Positions 53,201 through 64,000 of a stretch of DNA of 64,000 nt are shown piece by piece. The translations under genes were made by a program, and so were the position numbers. Position 1 is the stretch's first letter, and every line of letters begins with the position of its first letter. Origin of the DNA: Phytoseiulus persimilis (taxonomy: Eukaryota; Arthropoda; Arachnida; Mesostigmata; Phytoseiidae); assembly GCA_037576195.1 (NCBI GenBank), contig CM075101.1, positions 9,548,001 through 9,612,000 of the forward strand. The letters run 5' to 3'. The notes below the pieces were generated by a model that worked only from the letters and a program-made list of their open reading frames with translations, had not been told where the DNA came from and did not search any database.

Positions 53201-54455
53201 CTGGCGACCGCGCAAATATTGATTCGATGCGTTCGATTCAAGACTAAAAACGAATAGAGAAATCCGCATCGTGTAGCGACGTAGTTGATGACCGGTTACG
53301 TTTGGACATTCGTCCACCGAGCGGGTAAGGTTTCGTGGAGAAGAAAAGTTGTGGCTCATTTGTTGTCCGTTGCATCACGCGACGACAAGCATCTGAACGA
53401 AAATGAAAGGCGGAAATGAAGATGAAAAGGGGGAAAACGAGGGTGGTTGAAGCTAGGCGGCTACTACACTGTAGAAGTCCATAATTAGTGCAAAAAACTA
53501 GCTGATTCATGGTATCCAATTAGGGTGTTGACACCGTTCTCCCGTTGGAAATCTCGGTGCCATAAGTGAGATCGATCACAATAGCAACGATAAATATCGG
53601 CGCGGACGTTACGTTAACATTTGTCAAAGGGTTTGACATGAGATCTCATCAATTATCACCGAAAACACCAATGAGATTATTGGGCAACTGGTGTGTCCCA
53701 CCAGCGATGGAGAAACGATTCAGAATGCTCATCAACAGTTTCCGCAGATCCACATACCTGAGAATTCGAATTCCGCTATTTTTTTCAATCCCCCTGCTAC
53801 CACACTTGAGAACTGCAACAGCGCACGACTTAAATTCTCACGGGTATCGCAAAACAAATGAGAGAATGCTTCACGCCAAGAAGAGCTCATCTGCCGATCG
53901 CCAAACGCAGGCAGGGTACTCAGTGTAGGAGAGGTGGTGGATTAGAGGGGTTACGGTCCTGATGCAGGATTGGGCGACTGGCCCGTAGTCAAACTCTAGT
54001 ATTATGACAAGGTCCATACATTTCTAGCGTTCGACCCGCTCTCAGATACTCTGCCATGTACCACCTCTATCACGTTAGGTAACACACATCCATTCAGCGT
54101 CCCTGGATGACCCAAGGAGCTCCTGTGGTCCTCCGAGGGTACAACCCAGTCAGAGTGCATCGATGGCGAAGCATGAAGTCATGATGATTAACATACAATC
54201 ATTCTTTTTCGGGAAGGCGTTACCCTCGAAGGCCGTTTTTTTTGCGATACCAGTGCGAATTTCCGGAACGCGATGCTTGAGGGGGTGCAACGAGAAAATT
54301 CGGGTCCGATTACCGGGCTTCAACTCAGCTCTGAGAGCAGCCAGAGATCATATGTGACCTCGCGTCTGAGTAAATGAAGGCTCAAGCTATCCATCGATAG
54401 AATATGGCGGCTCCACTTCGTGGTCTTCTTTTCCGAGGATAACTTCTCGATTTTC
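35206..54455. other. Long gene-poor stretch, no supportable feature
   Basis: About 19 kb in which I recognise no protein family, RNA gene or transposon protein. Short open frames of 60-150 codons occur in all six frames as expected by chance. Local items are a GC palindrome plus T run at 39835-39860 and a minus-strand ATG in good context at 51622 (MADENEDLSG, followed by a possible donor). Dispersed repeats without coding capacity could be present and would not be visible without a library. Confidence 0.5.
39835..39859 (+). repeat. GC palindrome followed by T run
   Basis: GCCGGCCGGCCGGCC at 39835-39849 is perfectly palindromic in overlapping registers and is followed immediately by about 10 T. 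A TATA-like TATAAATATA lies about 45 bp upstream. Its meaning is unknown. Confidence 0.6.
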
Positions 54456-54758
54456 CCATTTGTCCCTGATTGCTCCTCGCCAGCATGGGCCAGAGTCCTG
54501 ATTTTCTTCTGGCATGTAGATAAGGAAGAGATCTCCCGAATGAACTAGGATGGAGAAGATCCAGGCACAGCAAGGATTTTTGAATGCGAGTCCAAAAAAT
54601 AGAAATCGTCGCCTGTAGTTCTCGACGATTTGTCCGGAAACGTGTGCTCCGAATGCAGTCGTTCTAGTTCATTCGCTTGCAGATTCCTCAAGCTACAAAT
54701 CGGAAAAAAAAACAGAATCGAAATCGATATCCGGCGCGGAGCAATCAGGGACAAATGG
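54456..54758. mobile_element. Fold-back (inverted-repeat) element, about 303 bp
   Basis: The ends are a perfect 21-bp inverted repeat: 54456-54476 (CCATTTGTCCCTGATTGCTCC) and 54738-54758. Nested inside on nearly the same centre (about 54606) is a second perfect 12-bp inverted pair, 54537-54548 (CGAATGAACTAG) and 54664-54675. The sequence between these pairs also complements imperfectly (T-rich TGATTTTCTTCTGG... with the A-rich run at 54700-54725). A 9-bp hairpin (54603-54611 with 54623-54631) sits near the centre. There is no coding capacity. This fits a non-autonomous fold-back or MITE-like DNA element. Target-site duplication is not clear. Confidence 0.55.
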
Positions 54759-57700
54759 TAGAGTCCGGCCATTGGCGTCCGATCGCTCCCGCTGCTGGGT
54801 ATGGAAATACGAACATCAAAAGCCCAGGAGAGTTGACGTTCTTTGCGGCAGCCTCGTTGGTTTCCGGCCTAATCTGAAATCCCACAGATAACGAACCTTT
54901 TTTTTCTCTGATTTGATGTCACTTCTGAAGCCTGTGGAGCAATGTTCGAGCTGCCTTTGGCCTCAAACCCAGGGCAGAACGAGGTTCAAACCTTCGTTCC
55001 ATGTCTGGATGGCGACATTCAATCGAATCCTCGCGAGCGGGCGCAAGGGTTCAAGAATTCTGAAAAGTTGGGGACTCGGTGATTTGGAATTGTTTTAAAA
55101 ATAGATGAAGAGAGAAATATATTTCCGAGGAGTGGAGGAGCTTGAAGAGGGACGTTGAAGGCTTGAAGGAGAGTACTTCGCAAAATCTCGTCGATCGAGT
55201 CCGAGGCTTGAACGGTTCTCGGGGCTCGCCGATTCTCCGCAGTTTTCGTATCCGAAGGTAGACCGAGGCGCCGGTGACCACTGTAATTATGGACGACATG
55301 ATTTGTCAGAGTCCGGAACACCGCTTGTGAGAGCCCGCCTCGAGCGACAAGCTTCTCCTCTCTAGGAGAATGCTTTTGACAGGAGAACATCGAGAAAACG
55401 AGAATAGTTACCCGCTTGTTCACCAGTCTTCTTATCCGATAGCTTGGAGCGCTCAATACGCTAGATTCAGTCGGTCTCGAGTCTCGAACGGATCCCTTCC
55501 GTTATCCGAGGGCCGTCATCCGCTAGACTCTTCGAGAATCCTCTAATGGAGGCGCGTGTGAGGGTGTTCGGATGCCTCGTACGCTGTGTGAAGAAGGGAA
55601 GTGCCCTTCTGCTGCTGCTCCGCTGATTGATACCGTTTGGTGATTGGTAATATCTTCACGCGGCGGAATATTGAGTTCTCAGCGGGGTTCGTATAAATGT
55701 CTATTACACGATATCATTCCCACTGTGCCACTGGAAGGTCAGGGGGAGTCTCAGTTGTGTTGTCTGAGCACCGGTGCCGCTGGGGCAATCCGCAATCAAA
55801 AGCCCCGAGAAGAACGGTACTCACCAAATCTGCTCTGGACAAGAACAGACTTTTAAGAAAACTTGACCCTTGGTGACCGCCGGTGTAGAATCCAGCTAAT
55901 TTTGTCCGTGCTACCATGCAGTCCAAACGTGATTTCTTCCGTTCGTCTTCCATTCGGCAGGGGTTTTTCTTGTGTTTTTTGCCCTGAACGATCCCTAGTT
56001 TTTTACCTATCGGCAGCTCGGTCACGCGTCTGCGGAGTCGAGCGATGAGTTCTCTGATATTGAGCTCGTCGAAATAGAGCAGGCGACGCCATCGCCACGG
56101 CCTTCGGGGAGCTGCAGGAGCGGTGTTAACCACACAGATTTTGTCGAAAGCAATGCCTGCGGGCTCCGCAGTAGGTGAGAGAATCGGATTTGCCGGAGCG
56201 TTGTGCAGTAGATTAATTGTGTCGAAAGATACTGTGGATTATCTCGTTGATGGTGATCAGGGATAGACAATGTTGATACGCTTTTCGAGCTTTCACGCGA
56301 CGGTGGCGTCCACCTGAATGAAAACTTCGTTGAATATGCTCACTCAAGTTTCTTCGGTGAAGGAGAAACTGTGGTCCAGACACAGACACTTTTTCCATTC
56401 CCTCGTCCGATCGGAGACGCAGCGCACAACGTCCATGCAGTGTCTCCTCCCACAGCAGTTTCTGAAGACGCAGCTTCTGCATGAAAGTGAAGTCATCCCA
56501 CCCGGAGCTACTCCACAAGCAACCATTTCCGATCCAAAAACTCCTGAAGTTTTGGTGTGAATGGAGAAAGTCTGCCGTCAGCTGAGAATCTTGAAACAAA
56601 AAAAAAGAACGTTGGATACCTGATGCGTAACTAATTCGACCGCTGAAAAAGGCCTTCAATATTCGCTAAAGAAAGCGTTAATTTATCGTTCTTCAACAAG
56701 CTGAAGCGTTTCGATGCTCATTGCCCTTTTCGGGGATATTTTTCGGTCGTTTTGGAGTTATCCCATAACGGTTGCGGCTGCGATTCCGAGGGGAAGGAAG
56801 AGGCTTGGAAGTTAGAAGACTGGGTGAGAATGAGCAGATATGAGCCCGGGCTGCTTCCGAATACGGTTCGGACCATGCTGGTATGACTTCACGAAGAAAA
56901 TGTGTCGAGCACAGGATCCTCACCATCATGTCGTCGACCGATGTCGTCGCTCCGCATACCCTTTGTATTGGAATCTTCCTGACTCGAGTTCTCGATCAGT
57001 TTTCCGAGCAGCCTCCCGAGGCTTTGGTTGCAAGTGATCATCGTATTCTCTCCTGGACCGAGTCTCGTCGACCCCCTCAACGTAGGTGGTCCGCAAGCTT
57101 CGGTGATAATTCGAGATGGGGGGAGAAGAGTTCCGTTGCTCAGAAAAAGGGCGAGAGTTCCAGATGCGAAGGAAAGTTGCTCATGCGCATATTTTAGGCT
57201 CTGAATTTCGCCTGAAATCGCGGTTACTTATACTTTCCCGCTGCGATAAATTTAGGGCTATAATTCAGCTGTTTACGCTAGGCGCTTTCAGTGAGGAGTC
57301 TTCGAGCGACTTTCCGGCGCATTGTAAACAAACGGAAAAGGGATATTTATTCAGCGGGGAGGCGAAAATCCGGTCGACAACACTTTCTGTGTTTCGGCTC
57401 CGCAATTCCCTTGCCTCGAGAAGAGTCAACGGCTTCATTCAGGAGAAAGAGAAGGAAAGTGGATTCTAGTTTGTCGAAAGAGCTATCACCATAATTAGCG
57501 ATCCCGTGCCCATTCATGTACAGACAACCGTCGTCGACCAATCTAGATCGCCAGTGAAATTTCGGAACTAACGAGAATATATTGGCCGTGTTAGTTCGGC
57601 GTCATCGAGCTCGAAGTGCAACCCTAAGGTAGTACGCCCGTGGACTCGAAATCGTCATCGGAACAACATCGAATGAGGGGCTTGGGGCGAGGGACATATC

Positions 57701-58183
57701 CCCCCTGGGTACGCCACTGCAAGCAGCCCATCTTCACTGAAATCTGACGCATTGGTCACATCGTTCGGTGCGGGCTGATGGATCCACTGCGTGTTTCGCT
57801 CCAAAATATCGTCACGATTGACGTGGATGAGCATCGCTCGGATTTTCGACTGCAGTAACAGACTCGAATCCCATCTGAGCACTTGGAGTCGCGATGACCA
57901 AAATCGACCAAAATATGCTCCTGATGCGCAGAGTCCATATTTGTAAACCAGGAGCGTTTCTCAAAGTGGAATAATTGAGCATATTCTCCAACCGAAAGAA
58001 AATTAGAAAGCCAATGTTGACGACGATTTCGCGTGACCAACCCATCTTGTGATCTACATGCGCAACGCCATACACGCGACATTTCGTCCCCTGGACAATG
58101 TTACCATACCACCTTGAGGGAAGAACGCTGTCATTCACTCCGCTCAATCAAGCTGGCTGATCAGATGCTACGGTCGACTCACG
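54759..58183. other. No supportable gene
   Basis: Coding-like fragments occur, for example 56017-56174 (+) behind a good acceptor (CTATCGGCAG) and an open run at about 56262-56480 (+). Their phases do not join, and no family is recognised. Confidence 0.45.
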
Positions 58184-58624
58184 ATGGCGAATCACGACGA
58201 AACTAGGGAAAGATCTTGGGCAAGATCCCCGGGCGCTCCGTATACGAGTTGACGGGGTACCCCACGGGGAGATGATGGGCATTCGAGGAGATCCGAAGAT
58301 TTCCCTGGAAACTCTCCTTCGACCCGTGTGGAAGATACCGACGAAAAGATACCGCTCTCAAACGTCGAAGTCGCGCGAGCATCGGTCCTGAGCTCTGCAA
58401 AACGGCGAGCGATCGCGTCCGCCAAGAAATCGCCGATTTCTTCACATAATCTCGTCCTCTCCGCGTCCCCGCCCCGAATCGGGGCACTCGCTTATGAGGG
58501 CGCCGTCGATCTCCCGGCTCTATTTTCTCCACCCCAAGATACACCGCGGAATCGAGAAAATCTGGAGCGAATATACTCTCTTGGCAAAATTCGTGGAAAC
58601 TTGGGACGCATTGACTCGGAATAA
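58184..58624 (+). pseudogene. Candidate short gene or pseudogene with an in-frame TGA
   Basis: The ATG at 58184 (CACGATGG context) opens MANHDETRERSWARSPGAPY, meets TGA at 58250-58252, then stays open in the same frame for 123 codons to TAA at 58622-58624. That TAA is embedded in AATAAA (58620-58625). The downstream part is Ser/Arg/Lys-rich and hydrophilic (RVEDTDEKIPLSNVEV, SSAKRRAIASAKKSPISSHN, LERIYSLGKIRGNLGRIDSE). The family is not recognised. TGA could be a CpG-to-TpG change of CGA, making this a recently broken or polymorphic gene. It could equally be chance. Confidence 0.25.
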
Positions 58625-60062
58625 AAATGCGACACTCAATGATGGACACTTATTTTGATGAGCTGAATTAAAAATTGATCAAAAAGAGCTATCACCGGCA
58701 TTTGTCATTCCGATTGCTGCTTGGAGACAAGCATCACGTTCTGGAGCAGATGTTCTGAATGCATGCGATTATCATGAATATTTCTTCAATTGGTCGTCAA
58801 CGACTTTGCCACCCTTCAATATTCATTTGAAAGCATGTCCGCTCTGTTTCATAACAGAGCTGCAGACAAATAACATTCATCGAGTCTTCTAAACAGGATA
58901 AATCCAAAACCAAGGAAGAGAAAAAGCCCATAGAAAATAAGACGAGTTGTGAATATATCTAAGAGCTGATCGAGCAACGCACGATACATTAGCCGTGGTT
59001 CGTCGAACAACGTTAATGCGCCGGACGGTGTATCTGCCATTGAAGCTTGCATACGGTGTTCGTGGCGTTTCCCACGCGTTTCTCGACGCTACTGAACGCA
59101 TTGATTGACGTGCGTAATCCGCCGAGCTTTGTTGAATCACGGTCGTTCCAAATCAGACCGAAGCGGACGGATCTCAACGGCTGATTCGTGGCGATGAGGC
59201 GAATACTCCTTTGTTTTTTTTTCTGTAACGTTTGTCGTTCCAAGTGAAGACTGTTACCCAGTGATCAGATCAGCTGCTCTGCGCTCGACTCCAAAGGTCT
59301 CGCAAATGTGCAAAAGCCAGACCAAAAGGAATCGAAATGCAACAGAACTCGAGAACCGCGGCTGACAATGGCGTTATCTAAATTCCGCATCAAATGTTTT
59401 GTCCTGTGTTTAACCGGTTTTAGTTCTGATAGAGCGGACGGAAGCATTGTTGAATTTGGGCTTCCGATGTTTTTTATAACGAATATTGCGATCTTCCGTC
59501 TTTGTCAACCCGAAGACAGTTTGCGGTTCTCCTTTTGCGATACTTCCCCGATATCGGAAACTACGGTTTCAGCTGCCGAATGTGCGCGTCACATCCATCA
59601 TGAGTTGGTTCACCCGGTACTCCGTCGGAACCAGCCCTGTGTGAAGCAACCTACACTCCCGAAGACGCCAGAGACGATAAATACCCTCGAGTTAAGGCAA
59701 GAAATGTCTGTTTTCACGCATCCCTGCCTTCCGTCACCGAACTCTGAGAACATCGCACCAAATCGAACGTTCGGTCATAGGACTCGAGACTCTTTCGCTG
59801 GGCGGTGACCAGATCGGGCTGTCCGACATGGGTACGACTTTGACTCCGCCGACGAGTATTCGAATATGAAATAGACTCTGGTTCCAAGCTCTTTTCCGCC
59901 GGATGAACCCAGGAAGTTCGGCATGACCCCATTATTAGAGGAGCACGAACACTGATCCCACGGATCCATCTTGAGAGCGATAGGGTACATGCAAGTTGAG
60001 ATGGTTGGGATGAAGAATGAGCCTACAAGGCAGGCGGCTCCTCCGCTCGTGGGATGAAATCG
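58625..60062. other. No supportable gene
   Basis: AT-richer sequence after the AATAAA at 58620. The only long frame is 59308-59808 (+), with no family resemblance. Confidence 0.5.
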
Positions 60063-60729
60063 ATATATATAAAAATCCAGGGTCTGTTTGTTTGTTTGTT
60101 TGTTTGTTTGTTTGTTTGTTTGTTTGTCCTCAATAGGCTCCTCTGGTATTGATCGGATCGACTTGGAACAAACTGCATAATGTAGGGCGGCTCTCCGGGA
60201 AGGACATAGGCCACCCACCACTCCCCCCCTCCTCCTCCCCTCCTCCCCCCCTCGCGATTTAACCCAACTTTGACCCCCTCCATACTGTCATCCGCATCCA
60301 AATTCTGACGATAAGGTGCACCGCCCCGTTATGACGCCAGCCAGACTCATCCCATCGTCATCGGATATCCTTCCCCACCTCCTCTCCTATACATCTATAT
60401 ATATAAAAATCCAGGGTCTGTTTGTTTGTTTGTTTGTTTGTTTGTTTGTATGTCCTCAATAGGCTCCTCTGGTATTGATCGGATCGACTTGGAACAAACT
60501 GCATAATGTAGGGCGGCTCTCCGGGACGGACATAGGCCACCCACCCCTCCCCCCCTCCTCCTCCCCTCCTCCCCCCCTCGCGATTTACCCCAACTTTGAC
60601 CCCCTCCATACTGTCATCCGCATCCAAATTCTGACGATAAGGTGCACCGCCCCGTTATGACGCCAGCCAGACTCATCCCATCGTCATCGGATATCCTTCC
60701 CCACCTCCTCTCCTGTACATCTATCATGA
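60063..60729 (+). repeat. Tandem pair of a 334-bp repeat with (TTTG)n core
   Basis: Copy 1 (60063-60396) and copy 2 (60397-60729) are near-identical over their length; the CCAGGGTCTG string recurs at 60077 and 60411. Each copy has a TATATATAAAAATCC head, a (TTTG)n tract, TCCTCAATAGGCTCCTCTGG, a pyrimidine-rich CCCCTCCTCCTCCCC block, and a tail ending CCACCTCCTCTCCT(A/G)TACATCTAT. Differences are a few substitutions and the TTTG count. A TATATATAAAA head followed by TTTG repeats is a style of non-coding dispersed repeat seen in many invertebrate genomes; the exact family is not assigned. Confidence 0.85.
60086..60127. repeat. (TTTG)n microsatellite, copy 1
   Basis: About ten TTTG repeats. The paired tract in copy 2 lies at about 60417-60450, is shorter and has one TATG interruption. 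Confidence 0.9.
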
Positions 60730-60750
60730 AAATCTATCATAAAAATTCCT

Positions 60751-63700
60751 GGAGGGGTGATTTCGAGACCAATAAGGCCATTACTTCCCAACTCTTGAGG
60801 GGTGATTCCGAGACCAATCTGGCCATTACTTTCCAACTCTGGAGGGTTGATTCCGAGACCAATCTGACTATCACTTTCCAAGTCTGGAGGGGTGATTCCG
60901 AGACCAATCTGGCCATTACTTTCCAACTCTGGAGGGGTGATTCCGAGACCAATCTGGCCATTACTTCCCAATTCTGGAGGGGTGATTTCGAGACCAATAA
61001 GGCCATTACTTCCCAACTCTTGAGGGGTGATTCCGAGACCAATCTGGCCATTACTTTCCAACTCTGGAGGGTTGATTCCGAGACCAATCTGACTATCACT
61101 TTCCAAGTCTGGAGGGGTGATTCCGAGACCAATCTGGCCATTACTTTCCAACTCTGGAGGGGTGATTCCGAGACCAATCTGGCCATTACTTCCCAATTCT
61201 GGAGGGGTGATTCCGAGACCAATCTTGCCATTACTTTCCAACTCTGGAGGGATGATTCCGGTGCCAATTTGACCATTAGTTTTCAACTCTGGAGGGGTGA
61301 TTCCGGTATCAATCTGGCCATTACTTTCCAACTCTGGAGGGGTGATTCCGGTGCCAATTTGACCATTAGTTTTCAACTCTGGAGGGGTGTTTCCGGTATC
61401 AATCTGGCCATTACTTTCCAACTCTGGAGGGGTGATTCCGGTGCCAATTTGACCATTAGTTTTCAACTCTGGAGGGGTGATTCCGAGACCAATCTGGCCA
61501 TTACTTTCCAACTCTGGAGGGGTGATTCCGAGACCAATCTGGCCATTACTTTCCAACTCTGGAGGGGTGATTCTCAGACCAATCTGGACATTACTTTCCA
61601 ACTCTGTAGGGGTGATTCCGGAACCTATCTGGCCATCACTTTCCAACTCTGGAGGGGTGATTCCGAGACCAATCTGGCCATTACTTTCCAACTCTGGAGG
61701 GGTGATTCTCAGACCAATCTGGCCATTACTTCCCAACTCTGGAGGGGTGATTCTGAGACCAATCTGAGCATTACTTCCCAACTCTGGAGGGGTGATTCTG
61801 GGAGCAATCTGACCATTAGTTTCCAACTCTGGAGGAGTGATTCCGAGACCAATCTGACCATTACTTTCCAACTCTGGAGGGGTGATTCTGAGACCAATCT
61901 GAGCATTACTTTCCAACTCTGTAGGGGTGATTCCGGAACCTATCTGGCCATCACTTTCCAACTCTGGAGGGGTGATTCCGAGACCAATCTGGCCATTACT
62001 TTCCAACTCTGGAGGGGTGATTTCGGGACCAATCTGACCATTACTTCCCAACTCTAGAAGGGTGATTCCGGGACCAATCTGAGCATTACTTCCCAACTCT
62101 GTAGGGGTGATTCTGGGAGCAATCTGACCATTAGTTTCCAACTCTGGAGGAGTGATTCCGAGACCAATCTGAGCATTACTTTCCAACTCTGTAGGGGTGA
62201 TTCTGGGAGCAATCTGACCATTAGTTTCCAACTCTGGAGGGGTGATTCTGAGACCAATCTGAGCATTACTTTACAACTCTGTAGGGGTGATTCCGGAACC
62301 TATCTGGCCATCACTTTCCAACTCTGGAGGGGTGATTCCGAGACCAATCTGGCCATTACTTTCCAACTCTGGAGGGGTGATTTCGGGACCAATCTGACCA
62401 TTACTTCCCAACTCTAGAAGGGTGATTCCGGGACCAATCTGAGCATTACTTCCCAACTCTGTAGGGGTGATTCTGGGAGCAATCTGACCATTAGTTTCCA
62501 ACTCTGGAGGAGTGATTCCGAGACCAATCTGAGCATTACTTTCCAACTCTGTAGGGGTGATTCTGGGAGCAATCTGACCATTAGTTTCCAACTCTGGAGG
62601 GGTGATTCTGAGACCAATCTGAGCATTACTTTCCAACTCTGTAGGGGTGATTCCGGAACCTATCTGGCCATCACTTTCCAACTCTGGAGGGGTGATTCCG
62701 AGACCAATCTGGCCATTACTTTCCAACTCTGGAGGGGTGATTTCGGGACCAATCTGACCATTACTTCCCAACTCTAGAAGGGTGATTCCGGGACCAATCT
62801 GAGCATTACTTCCCAACTCTGTAGGGGTGATTCTGGGAGCAATCTGACCATTAGTTTCCAACTCTGGAGGAGTGATTCCGAGACCAATCTGAGCATTACT
62901 TTCCAACTCTGGAGGGGTGATTTCGGTGCCAATTTGACCATTAGTTTTCAACTCTGGAGGGGTGATTCCGAGACCAATCTGGCCATTACTTTCCAACTCT
63001 AGAAGGGTGATTCCGGGACCAATCTGAGCATTACTTCCCAACTCTGTAGGGGTGATTCTGGGAGCAATCTGACCATTAGTTTCCAACTCTGGAGGAGTGA
63101 TTCCGAGACCAATCTGAGCATTACTTTCCAACTCTGTAGGGGTGATTCTGGGAGCAATCTGACCATTAGTTTCCAACTCTGGAGGGGTGATTCTGAGACC
63201 AATCTGAGCATTACTTTACAACTCTGTAGGGGTGATTCCGGAACCTATCTGGCCATCACTTTCCAACTCTGGAGGGGTGATTCCGAGACCAATCTGGCCA
63301 TTACTTTCCAACTCTGGAGGGGTGATTTCGGGACCAATCTGACCATTACTTCCCAACTCTAGGAGGGTGATTCCGGGACCAATCTGAGCATTACTTCCCA
63401 ACTCTGTAGGGGTGATTCTGGGAGCAATCTGACCATTAGTTTCCAACTCTGGAGGAGTGATTCCGAGACCAATCTGAGCATTACTTTCCAACTCTGTAGG
63501 GGTGATTCTGGGAGCAATCTGACCATTAGTTTCCAACTCTGAAGGGGTGATTCTGAGACCAATCTGAGCATTACTTTACAACTCTGTAGGGGTGATTCCG
63601 GAACCTATCTGGCCATCACTTTCCAACTCTGGAGGGGTGATTCCGAGACCAATCTGGCCATTACTTTCCAACTCTGGAGGGGTGATTTCGGGACCAATCT

Positions 63701-64000
63701 GACCATTACTTCCCAACTCTAGAAGGGTGATTCCGGGACCAATCTGAGCATTACTTCCCAACTCTGTAGGGGTGATTCTGGGAGCAATCTGACCATTAGT
63801 TTCCAACTCTGGAGGAGTGATTCCGAGACCAATCTGAGCATTACTTTCCAACTCTGTAGGGGTGATTCTGGGAGCAATCTGACCATTAGTTTCCAACTCT
63901 GGAGGGGTGATTCTGAGACCAATCTGAGCATTACTTTCCAACTCTGTAGGGGTGATTCTGGGAGCAATCTGACCATTAGTTTCCAACTCTGGAGGAGTGA
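60751..64000. repeat. 45-bp minisatellite array, about 72 units, with higher-order structure
   Basis: The unit is GGAGGGGTGATTCCGAGACC + AATCTGGCCATTACTTTCCA + ACTCT. Every unit start from 60751 to the window edge is an exact multiple of 45 bp, so no indel has accumulated over 3.25 kb. Units vary mainly by substitution. Three higher-order domains are visible: a 225-bp 5-mer duplicated exactly (60751-60975 and 60976-61200), a 90-bp dimer (61246-61470, 2.5 copies) and a 360-bp 8-mer (from 61921, 62281, 62641 and again 63226, 63586). As 45 is a multiple of three, long frames open on both strands (15-residue repeats LWRGDSETNLAITFQ on plus, ELESNGQIGLGITPP on minus). Stops shared by unit variants interrupt both. 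Best read as a non-coding satellite. Confidence 0.95.

Noticed and set aside
56017..56560. Two-exon gene from 56017-56174 plus 56262-56560
   Set aside because: Each part looks protein-like, but the donor at 56174 leaves phase 2 and no acceptor before the second run supplies the matching phase. The second run also needs a frame change near 56480.
58184..58624. Selenoprotein with UGA as Sec
   Set aside because: No redox motif around the UGA, no SECIS-like element seen downstream, and the surrounding sequence is Ser/Arg-rich. Mutation or chance is simpler.
60642..62057. 471-residue plus-strand repeat protein as a real gene
   Set aside because: The start lies inside a dispersed repeat, the reverse strand is equally open, and copied unit variants carry stops in both directions. 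A satellite explains it better.
60751..64000. CRISPR array
   Set aside because: Units are contiguous with no unique spacers, and the context is eukaryotic with spliced genes.

Overview
This is a eukaryotic nuclear window, almost certainly from an arthropod. Base composition is roughly balanced. Coding sequence is split by GT-AG introns, mostly about 75-130 bp with several of 1-4.5 kb. The clearest gene matches insect and vertebrate CLIP-170/CLIP-190, and its closest diagnostic stretches (the FLNSII block and the TGSRES block) resemble the fly form. A GC-balanced chelicerate such as a mite or tick would fit, but the order cannot be fixed from this window.

Layout. 1-7.1 kb: no gene I can support. 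7.17-21.5 kb (+): a near-complete CLIP-170/CLIP-190 microtubule plus-end tracking protein gene. It has 17 phase-consistent exons plus one candidate start exon: two CAP-Gly domains, a 54-nt microexon, a long coiled coil and two C-terminal CCHC zinc knuckles ending in EEF. If the candidate start is right the protein is 1313 residues. 22.4-22.8 kb: facing poly(A) signals. 23.2-26.7 kb (-): a three-exon gene for a 473-residue ZP-domain membrane protein (signal peptide, ZP-N, ZP-C, basic RLKR site, one transmembrane helix, short tail), transcribed towards CLIP. 26.7-60 kb: a gene-poor stretch in which I recognise no protein family. It holds a few long or odd open frames, reported as candidates only, and a 303-bp imperfect fold-back (inverted-repeat) element at 54.46-54.76 kb. 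60.06-60.73 kb: two tandem copies of a 334-bp repeat with a (TTTG)n core. 60.75-64.0 kb: a 45-bp minisatellite of about 72 units that runs off the right edge, is never out of phase, and has three higher-order domains (5-mer, 2-mer and 8-mer).

The two genes have unrelated roles: cytoplasmic microtubule tip regulation versus apical extracellular matrix or cuticle anchoring. They are only convergent neighbours. The strongest unusual structure is the repeat complex at the right end. Exons were placed by reading splice sites, codon phase and remembered family features; no alignment or transcript evidence was available.
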